Source: Stemphylium vesicarium
Taxonomy: Eukaryota > Ascomycota > Dothideomycetes > Pleosporales > Pleosporaceae
Reading direction: 5' to 3'
NCBI GenBank assembly: GCA_004380135.1
Contig: QXCR01000055.1
Span: 62,001-126,000, forward strand
DNA length: 64,000 nucleotides
The notes below the pieces were generated by a model that was not told the origin of the DNA, made no database searches, and saw only the letters and a list, made by a program, of their open reading frames with translations. Positions 55,468-64,000 of the stretch are shown here, in pieces (the stretch's first letter is position 1; every line of letters starts with the position of its first letter). A program made the position numbers and the translations under genes.

Positions 55468-57147
55468 GCCCAACTTGTTACTTCATCGTTGCGCGCTCCT
55501 AACGTTCCTTGATTTACCCAAAGTGGCATGAGAAGCTTTTATCGATGCATCCGATGCTGTTCTGCGGGGCCCCGCAGTTATAGATCATACTATTAATATC
55601 GTGTTCCCTTCTCCTACGGATTGCTCCATGGCTACCGTCTGCCCAGCCACTGGCTAATGTCAGCCAATGCAGTGGCACGGACCAAAGTGGAGGCCGGTCG
55701 CTAGGATGGCGGATGTATGGATGCATCAGGATTGTCATATTTTAACGCGCGCTCTACTTTGCAGTGAAACCTGCAAATCCAGATAGCATCATGTGCCGAA
55801 GCGAACCGTGAATGTAGACCGGGATATCACATCAGGACGAGATATATTGCTCGCGGCGGTGGTGAAAGCTTAGCGTGAACCACACACCACGCTCTGATGG
55901 AATTTCTGGATATTCCATGATTCCATGTCTAGTCCGCGGCAGTATCCACTCTCGAAAACAGCTGGCATAAGCGCAGATGGGACCAAGGCTGCGGTAAGAA
56001 TTGCCGGTGCTTCTGCCTCGGTGATTGCTGGTCCCTTCCCCACGTCCGAGTTGGCGCGAAACTGATGCTTGCTCCATCGCGTGGTCAAGCCCGTTCCTTC
56101 AAGAAAGCCCATGCGATCGACTCCACAAATACCACTTTTAGTCGCGACATGTATTTCCGAAACTACGATTGGCGCCCACGATCCAAGTGCGGTCATACCA
56201 AGAGCTTTGCAAGAACAGCTCGGCATCACTGGAGCCGAGCTGTAGGGTGCCCGACACGCTCCTTACACCCACGACAGTTGCATCGAGGACGCTAAAATGC
56301 GAACACGCCACTACGCTATGGCCAATTGCGCGTGGCCGGAAGCTATCAACTTAATGCGAATATGCGGGCCGGCTGTCTACCCGAAGCTGTCCTGCCCTCA
56401 GAGCCATATATTGGTGATCGAGGATACCTCGCCGCACCCCTCAGCCAACATATCCGCAATGCGCATCTGCAAAATGGCATACGGGGCACAATCCACTTCA
56501 CCAATTGAAAACAACAAGACAGATGGGCGGCCAGATCGGCACAGAAATCCACTCTGACTGGCGGGCGCATACGCGCTCGACTAATAATCCGGAGCAACGG
56601 AGACAGCGCCAGGCGTGGATGATGCTACCCGCATTGGATCATGGTGCCCACCAAATGACGGTGGGTCTAGACAAAGAACAGCACTAGGAGGTTCGTCATA
56701 TTCCATGTCCCCGCGCGAGAGCACGCGAGGGGTACAATTAAGGCCACAGCAGCACTGCGATCGCCGTGGAAAAGCAGCTGTTCATAAGTATTGCCGCTCG
56801 CCCATCGGCTACTCTGTAATACAAATCTCTTCCCTCCTCGATCCCACCTGCGCTGCCCCGACCCCAGCTTCAAATAGCAGCACGTAGCTCCACTTTGACT
56901 GCAGCTTGTTTCCCGAACTTTCAGCACCTTCAACTGGGCCCCTGCGGCAATCAAGTGTATCCGCCGACCCCTTTACCCGGAATTGAGACATATAACTATT
57001 CTCGAGATCCGCCCGACTTTCACCCGCGGCTCGCAAACCTCGACCCAGCGTTTGTGAAGCTTTAAAGGACTCTTGTCGCGAAATTCCAGCGCGCCCAAGC
57101 CGAGCTCGTTCGCCCCACTGAAGGCAGCACACACGCACAAAACCATC
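55468..57147. other. Intergenic region upstream of acetyl-CoA synthetase
   Basis: 1.7 kb, presumably including the acs promoter. Many overlapping small frames occur on both strands from 55830 to 57120 but none has a domain, and composition is not clearly coding. No specific regulator site is claimed. Confidence 0.45.
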
Positions 57148-59579
57148 ATGTCTGAAGGCGACGTTAAGCCAGCGGCGCCGGTCGTGCCCGAGAGCCACCA
57201 GGTTGACACGTTTCACGTCCCCAAGGCATTCTATGAGTGAGTTCAGTGTTCATTTGGTCGTTATATCGTGTACCAAGACAATGACAGCTGCGGCGTCATC
57301 CAAGCTCCAAAGCTCGCAGGTGGGCGGGGTGACCCCGCGGTGCCGAGCTTTTGGCCGAATCGCATCGCGATCGCATGAGGATTAGAATCAGCAGCTGACA
57401 CCGGCCTCGCAGCAAGCACCCGCACTCGAAGCCCCATCTTGAGAACCTAGAGGAATACCAGAAGCTGTACAAGGAGTCCATCACCGACCCGAAGGGCTTC
57501 TGGGGCAGGCTAGCGCGCGAACTGCTCACATGGGAGCGCGACTTCCAGACTGTACACTCGGGTAGCTTCGAGCATGGCGACAGCGCGTGGTTTTTGGAAG
57601 GCAAGCTGAATGCCAGCTACAACTGCGTCGATCGCCATGCGTTCAAAGACCCCAACAAGCCCGCCATCATCTACGAGGCCGATGACGAGGGTGATGGGCG
57701 CATCATCACATACGGAGAACTCCTGCGCCAGGTCTCCAAGCTCGCCTATACACTCAAGGAGATGGGCGTACGAAAGGGTGATACTGTCGCTCTCTACCTG
57801 CCCATGATTCCCGAGGCAGTCATCTCTTTCCTCGCATGCACGCGTATTGGCGCCATCCATTCTGTTGTCTTCGCAGGCTTTTCGTCTGATTCACTACGCG
57901 ACCGTATCATCGATGCCGAGTGCAAGGTCGTCATTACCACCGACGAGGGCAAGCGTGGTGGCAAGACCATCAGCACCAAGAAGATTGTCGACGATGCTCT
58001 CAAGCAATGCCCCGGCGTCACCCACTGCCTGGTTTACAAGCGTACCGGTGCCGAAGTCCCATGGACGAAGAACCGCGACTGGTGGTGGCACGAGGAGGTC
58101 GAGAAGTGGCCAAACTACATCGCGCCTGAGCCGATGAACTCAGAGGACCCCCTTTTCTTGCTCTATACATCAGGCTCAACCGGCAAGCCCAAGGGTGTCA
58201 TGCACACAACTGGTGGCTACCTGCTCGGCGCTGCGGCGACGGGAAAGTATGTCTTTGACATCCACGACAACGACACATTCTTCTGTGGTGGTGATGTAGG
58301 CTGGATCACGGGTCACACTTACGTAGTGTATGCCCCTCTGCTACTCGGTGTAGCTACAGTCGTGTTCGAAGGAACACCTGCCTACCCTAACTTCTCTCGC
58401 TACTGGGACATTGTCGCCAAGCACAACGTTAGCCAGTTCTACGTTGCACCCACTGCCCTACGGCTCCTCAAACGCGCTGGCGACGAGCACGTCAAGAAGG
58501 AGATGAAGCATCTGAGAATCCTTGGATCCGTTGGTGAGCCAATTGCTGCCGAAGTCTGGAAGTGGTACTTTGAGATTGTCGGAAAGGAGGAGGCACACGT
58601 TGTTGATGTAAGTTATGGCGCAGTATGCCTGCGAAGTATGCGCTGACGTTTGAAAGACGTATTGGCAAACCGAGACTGGCTCTCACGTCATTTCGCCCAT
58701 GGGTGGTATCACACCCACAAAGCCCGGATCCGCATCTCTCCCATTCTTTGGCATCGAGCCTGCGATCATCGACCCGGTCTCCGGCGAGGAGATTCACGGC
58801 AACGACGTTGAGGGTGTACTAGCTTTCAAGCAGCCATGGCCCAGCATGGCCCGCACAGTCTGGGGAGCGCACAAGCGCTATATGGACACTTACCTGAATG
58901 TGTACAAGGGCTACTACGTGAGTGTGAAGATCCGAAGCATCCGGATAGTGGCTGACGTTTGTAGTTCACTGGAGATGGTGCGGCACGTGACCATGAAGGC
59001 TACTACTGGATCCGAGGGCGTGTTGATGATGTTGTCAACGTCTCCGGACATAGGCTGTCCACTGCTGAAATTGAAGCAGCGCTTATCGAGCATCGTACGT
59101 TACTATCTCCGCAAACTCCGCAAACTTCGACATGCAAGTTGCTGACCATTGCGCAGACCAAGTGGCTGAGGCGGCAGTTGTGGGTATCAATGACGAACTG
59201 ACAGGCCAAGCCGTCAACGCCTTTGTAGCGTTGAAAGACGGCACAGAGTCAAATGACCAGGTTAAGAAGGACTTGGTGATGCAAGTGCGCAAATCAATTG
59301 GACCTTTTGCCGCACCAAAGGCAATTTTTGTGGTACCAGACCTGCCAAAGACGCGATCCGGCAAGATCATGCGCCGTATCATGCGCAAGATCTTGGCGGG
59401 AGAGGAGGACCAGTTGGGCGACATCACCACGGTAAGTCGAACTGATGCCAATTTTTCCTTGGTGATGACGATTACGCGTTCTTGGTGGGATGATGTAGGC
59501 TAATCATGTCCGACAGCTCTCGGATCCGACGATAGTCGAGAAGATCATCGACATTGTGCACCAGTCGAAGAAGAAATAG
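57148..59579 (+). CDS. facA: Acetyl-CoA synthetase
   Basis: Six exons (57148-57236, 57413-58607, 58657-58917, 58965-59094, 59157-59431, 59517-59579) encode 670 aa, the expected length. The enzyme makes acetyl-CoA from acetate, ATP and CoA. Landmarks: N-terminal YDKHPHSKPHLENLEEYQ; VALYLPMIPEAVISFLACTR and GAIHSVVFAGFS; the AMP-binding motif YTSGSTGKPKGVMHTTGG; CGGDVGWITGHTYVVYAPLL; TYWQTETGSHVISP; YYFTGDGAARDHEGYYWIRGR; VDDVVNVSGHRLSTAEIEAAL. The catalytic lysine is in PKTRSGKIMRRIMRKI near the C-terminus, a site regulated by acetylation in bacterial forms. The first intron (176 nt) is longer than the others. In Aspergillus the gene is called facA; the name here is by similarity. Confidence 0.95.
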
Positions 59580-60278
59580 ACGGGTCGCCTTGGCGGGGAT
59601 CGAGGGGTGACTGCCAGTGGTTGGGATGGCAACAATTCTGCGCTCGGTGGGGTGCCGACCGAGGTAGTAACTGCAAAGAAGCACGCGAAGATTTTTGTAG
59701 TCTTCTGGTTATTTTCGCGAACAAGAAGCGCCGAGTACGAGCGTTTCTATAGTGAGACGCTTGTAGCATGCGCGCGCTGATGTACCCATATGCTGTGTTT
59801 GGGGACGGTTGCTACACACGCATCTATTTTTAGCAGGGTAATATCCAATTGACAGGTTCACGTTTGTACTGCAGCTGTATTTTCACAAATGAATCAGACA
59901 TGTCAACAGGCGCGCACGCATCTGGCCGGATAACATAACAGCGTATACTGATACGAGAGAATAGTGGCAGGCGAGCGGGGACGTGGGCAGGGGACGGCCA
60001 AAGTTTCATTCGTGTCGCGCCCAGACCCCCCTCCTCTTCCGCGACCCGGGTGCCAAGACGGTGGCTGGCAGGGGGCTGTGCAGAACGATTACGACTCTCT
60101 ATTGTCGCTCGCCGTCGTTCGCTCAGTAATACCCATTTGCCTCTGCTAGCGTTCTTCGGAATAGACGTACTTTTGCCTACCCATGTCTCTCGTTGCGTTG
60201 TGCTAGTTTTCGCTTTCCCTCAGTCTTCATCTACACTCTTGGCCGCATCTCCTGAACGGAGAGCACCGCCACTCGAGA
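59580..60278. other. Intergenic spacer
   Basis: 699 bp containing the acs 3' flank and the ADAM protease promoter. No gene is supported. A C/T-rich stretch lies at 60200-60240 before the ADAM start. Confidence 0.5.
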
Positions 60279-62730
60279 ATGCACATCTATGGGACTCTAA
60301 AGGCCGCCATCATCACCATTGGGCTCGCCACCGTCGCTGCAGCCTCGTCACAAGCCCGCGAGCCGCTCCGGAATATCGCCATTGCAAAGAATGCCGACAT
60401 CCTCACCCAGACACACCGCGTGACCGCCGTATCTTCGTTTGACCTCGCCTTCGATGTCTCCGGCCAGCGCGTCCGCCTGAGCCTTGAGCCCAACCACGAC
60501 CTGTTTGTAGACGGCGGACGGATAACCCATCTCAACTCAGATGGGTCGATAGCCCGACAAGAACCGATTGATCGGTTGCAGCATAAGGTTTACAAGGGCA
60601 AGGCATGGCTCAAGAGAGGAAACCGATGGGACAACGTCGGCTGGGCGCGGATAGGGATACGCAAGGACGGGCTGGAACCGCTGTTCGAAGGAACCTTTTC
60701 ACTCAACCACGACAATCACCATGTCAAGACGGCATCGAATTATAAGGCGACGCGCATGGCCGACGACCCGGACATTGACCTGCGCGACAAGGAGTTCATG
60801 GTTGTCTTCCGTGATTCGGACATGGGCAGACACGACGAGCGCATGGAGCTGAAGAAGAGAACCAAAGATGTCGGATGCCCGGCCGACGACCTCATTTTCA
60901 ACACGCAGGATGATCACCCCGTCCATGCCGGCATGCGCGCACGAGACGAGGCGTCTGCCATGTCGCCATCCCTCATCTCAGCCATGTTCAAGCGACAGGA
61001 CGACCTTCCGACAGGAGGCAACGGTGCTGGTGTTGATCTCTCATCCACCATCGGCAACACGGCCGGATGCCCCAGCACTCGCAAGGTCGCGCTTGTGGGA
61101 GTGGCCGCCGACTGCACCTATGTGAACTCTTTCAACGGAGATAGGAACGCCACGCAAACCAACATTTTGCAAGCGATGAATTCTGCTTCCGAGGTCTTCG
61201 AGAGCTCTTTCAACATATCACTTGGTGTAGCCAACCTTATCATGACTGATCCGGAATGCCCGACATCACAACAACAAGCGACACCTTGGAACCAGGGCTG
61301 CAGTAGCAGCATCACCATTCAAGACCGCCTAAACCAATTCTCAACCTGGAGAGGACAGCAAGACGACAGTTATTCCCACTGGACGCTGCTATCGACATGC
61401 AACACTGGATCCGCTGTTGGTCTGGCTTGGCTTGGACAGGCCTGCACGTCAGGCTCCCAGGAGAACACTGGACAGGCCGGTGAACAGGTTGCCGGAGCCA
61501 ATGTAGTCATCAAGACGGACACTGAATGGGAAGTCATTGCCCACGAAACCGGTCATACTTATGGTGCCGTACACGACTGTACTTCGCAGACGTGCGGAAA
61601 CAGCGATGTGGTCAGCTCCCAGCAATGCTGTCCCCTCAGCTCGAGCTCTTGCGACGCGAATGGTGGCTTCATCATGAACCCCTCGACCAGCGAGGGTATC
61701 TCGCGCTTCTCTGCTTGCTCGATTGGCAACATCTGCTCTGCGCTCGGGCGAAACAGTGTCAAGTCTCAATGTCTCACCAACAACCGCGACGTTAACCTTC
61801 TGTCCGGTCAAACCTGTGGTAACGGTATCGTCGAAGGCGACGAGGAGTGCGATTGTGGAGGCTCTGACAACTGCCAAGGAAATGCATGCTGCGATCCCGA
61901 CACCTGTAGATTCATCAACAATGCTGTCTGCGACGATTCCAACGAGGACTGTTGCCGCGAATGTCAGTTTGCCAATGCTAGCACAGTCTGCCGTCCCTCG
62001 GTCGGCGACTGTGATCCCCAGGAAACCTGCAGTGGAGATTCACCGTACTGCCCCGAAGACAAGACAAAGGACGATGGTTCGGACTGTGGTGATGGACTTA
62101 CCTGTGCATCGGGTCAATGCACTAGTAGAGACATGCAGTGTAAGACAATCATGGGAAGCTACACACAGGGCAACGACACATACGCCTGCGACAACAGCAA
62201 CTGCATGCTTAGCTGTGCCAGTCCCGAGTTTGGATCAAGGTGTTACGGGCTTCAGCAAAACTTCTTAGACGGGACAAGTTGTACCGGTGGAGGTACATGC
62301 CAGAACGTATGTCACATTCCCTTCTTTTCAAACAATAGTTACTAACAAAGCTCAGGGTGTATGCGAAGGCGGCTCTGTTGGTAACGAAATTAAAACGTGG
62401 ATTGAGCGCCACAAGACAATCGTCATCGGTGTCGCAGCCGGAGTTGGTGGTGCGCTTCTTCTTTGCATATTCTGCTGCTGCTTGCGCTCCTTCCGTCGTC
62501 GCCAAAAGCTCAAGAAGTACGCCGCTGCTCAACCGCCCCCAATGCCATACCAGGGCAGGAGAAATAGGAGCGGGCCAATGGGTCCACCTCAAATGGGCCA
62601 GTACAACAATGGATACCCTCCTCCGCATGGACCTCCGCCGCCCAATCAATGGACGCCAAATCCTCAGGCACCGAACGGAGACGTGCCTATGCCACCGCCA
62701 GTACATCGAAGTAGTGTGCGATATGCTTAG
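60279..62730 (+). CDS. ADAM-family metalloprotease (fungal ADM-B-like)
   Basis: Two exons (60279-62306, 62356-62730) encode 800 aa. There is a signal peptide (ends TVAAASS), a propeptide to about residue 245, and a reprolysin-type catalytic domain. Its zinc site is EVIAHETGHTYGAVHD (three His and catalytic Glu), followed by the Met-turn region GGFIMNPSTS. A disintegrin domain follows with TCGNGIVEGDEECDCGG, ACCDPDTC and CSGDSPYCPEDK, and a Cys-rich region. A transmembrane helix (TIVIGVAAGVGGALLLCIF) has a Cys-rich and basic stop-transfer (CCCLRSFRRRQ). The cytosolic tail is Pro/Gly/Asn-rich. The protein is a type I membrane protease at the cell surface or secretory pathway. This is the typical order in Aspergillus ADM-B. 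Dibasic sites in the propeptide (KR) could be processed by Kex2. Confidence 0.92.
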
Positions 62731-63408
62731 ACTCTGGATGCGTTCAAGCGGGTTTCTTTTCTTGCGTGATGAAAACTTTTACGGTCATTTACACCAGCGG
62801 GTATAAGCTGGGTTGGGATTTACTAGCATCGTTATCGGCGTTCTTCTTTTCTTCTTTTTGTTCTTGAAGGACTTGGCTAGCATGCCGGTTTCATTGTATA
62901 GAGAGAAGCAGGGAAGAGAAGAAGTTGTATAGCGCGGAGCAAGATCGCTTTTTGGATAGAGGCCGTGATGCAAGAGCGTTGGGTAGTTCTCGGTGAATAT
63001 ATCCCCTTTGTACAACTTTTTTCTTCTTCATCTCGTGCTCGTGTTCACCCGCCGCACTTTGCCGTGAAGGAGCCAACCACGCCTTCGGCGCCGAGTGACG
63101 AAAGGCGCTAACTGACGATAGCCCTCGACACCACAGACAGCATTGCTCCTCATCACCAAACTTCATAGCTCCATCATTCCAGCATTGTTTCGACGGCCTA
63201 ACGCGATGTGTTTGCCGGCATGCGGGCTTGAGGGGCAATTAGCCCAGCCCCACCAGCCAACTGCCGTGGACCCTGATTAGCAATGAGCTCATCGACCTAG
63301 CATTTTGACATGCCGGTCGCATCTTGCAGCACGAGTGAAGTGCAAACCTCATATTGAGCCTTTACTATCTCCGACGTTACGACTTCACAAAGAAAGAGCA
63401 TTTTCAAC
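62731..63408. other. Intergenic spacer
   Basis: 678 bp with the ADAM 3' flank and the NmrA-like gene promoter. A T-rich run around 62847-62865 may include 3' UTR signals. Nothing else is recognisable. Confidence 0.5.
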
Positions 63409-64000
63409 ATGTTGGCTCTCACCAGTGTGACGGGAAAGCTCGGTAGCGCAGTACTCAATGCGATCCTAGAGCATAACCTCATTGATACCAAGGACCTCGT
63501 AGTCTGCGTAAGTCTACAAATCCCTTTCCCTCTATTCACATCCGCAAACCTTCTCTCTTAGACATCATCTCCTCAAAATATCCCAGCTAACAATAACCCC
63601 CAGACATCAAGCGACCCCACCTCGTCACGCTTCTCGCACCTCCACGCCGCATCCATCGCATTGCGCCAGGCAAACTTCAACGATGCATCCTCCCTCACCG
63701 CCGCCTACAAAGACTGCACATCCCTCTTCCTCGTGTCCACGCCCGCCGTCGAAATGGACTACAACAACGCGCCCCTCTGGTCCGGCCGCGAAGCGCACCA
63801 CCGCGCGGCCATCGACGCGGCCGTAACAGCCGGTGTCAAGCACATCTACTACACATCGCTGGGTTTCGCGAACCCCTCCAAAGCAGGCGTGATGCGTGCG
63901 CACATCCGCACAGAAGCGTACTTGCACGAGCTGGCGCGTGCGGATAAACTGGGCGTGACTGTGCTGCGCGAGGGCCTGTATAATGAGAGTTGGCCGCTGT
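63409..64000 (+). CDS. NmrA-like NAD(P)-binding protein, 5' part
   Basis: Cut by the right window edge. Two exons are visible: 63409-63507 and 63604 onward, with the frame open to 64000. The start MLALTSVTGKLGSAVLNAIL carries a TGxLGxxV dinucleotide-binding turn, followed by LVVC and, after the intron, TSSDPTSSRF. LFLVSTPAVEMDYNN, HHRAAIDAAVTAGVKHIYYT and LRADKLGVTVLREGLYNES match the NmrA/quinone oxidoreductase 2-like family. Such proteins bind NAD(P) and act either as reductases or as redox-sensing regulators. The active-site part lies beyond the window. The 96-nt intron starts GTAAGT and ends CCCCAG. Confidence 0.75.

Noticed and set aside
55832..57120. Cluster of overlapping 60-135-codon frames
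   Set aside because: They lie on both strands with no motif, no splice structure and no preferred strand; likely the acetyl-CoA synthetase upstream region.

Overview
The window is nuclear DNA of a filamentous ascomycete, most likely a Dothideomycete of the order Pleosporales. The evidence is short spliceosomal introns (about 45-70 nt, GT-AG, often with CTAAC or CTGAC-like branch sites), compact genes on both strands, and fungal families such as a Dicer-like 2 helicase/RNase III, Mug190-type SMP/C2 protein, LtrA-like membrane protein, fungal ADAM protease and Mak32-like PfkB kinase. Exon boundaries were worked out by hand from reading frame, splice sites and family motifs; no transcript evidence was available. 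I found no CRISPR array, intact transposon, rRNA or tRNA.

Layout: 1-219 is the 3' end of a kynurenine aminotransferase-like gene. Next come a cysteine-rich secreted protein (1289-2131, +), Rab escort protein (2327-4141, -), a divergent adenylate-kinase-like protein (4713-5270, -), N-acetylglucosamine-6-phosphate deacetylase (5606-6906, -) and, across a CCAAT-containing divergent promoter, the SMP/C2 lipid-transfer protein (7501-11490, +). About 6.7 kb (11491-18244) is almost gene-free apart from one small two-exon candidate. Then follow DCL2 (18245-22840, -), proteasome alpha-2 (23274-24283, -), a RING-CH ligase (24762-25781, +), a GAR-domain cytoskeletal protein (26580-29720, -), an M28 glutamate-carboxypeptidase-like enzyme (30838-33166, +), an O-methyltransferase (33317-34030, -), a large disordered protein with an ambiguous 5' end (34538-36616, -), an LtrA-like membrane protein (37254-39387, -), an MFS transporter (40900-42701, -), a PfkB kinase with an in-frame polyvaline microsatellite (43302-44537, -) and a secreted DJ-1/PfpI protein (45087-45941, -).

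The right part has a divergent SDR/FAD-monooxygenase pair (47261-49892) and a tandem pair of related XPA-C-like genes, one decayed (50092-50815) and one interrupted by a single in-frame stop (51241-52155). It continues with a single-pass membrane protein (53954-55467, +), acetyl-CoA synthetase (57148-59579, +), an ADAM metalloprotease (60279-62730, +) and the 5' part of an NmrA-like NAD(P)-binding protein (63409 to the window end).

Most genes are unrelated housekeeping or accessory genes and do not form one pathway. The local units I would defend are the SDR/monooxygenase divergent pair and the tandem XPA-like paralogues. The least ordinary material is the degenerating paralogue pair, the polyvaline expansion, the divergent kinase with an apparent C-terminal frame break, and the TAG/poly-G 5' end near 36.6-36.7 kb. 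I did not find convincing evidence of an entirely new multi-gene system.
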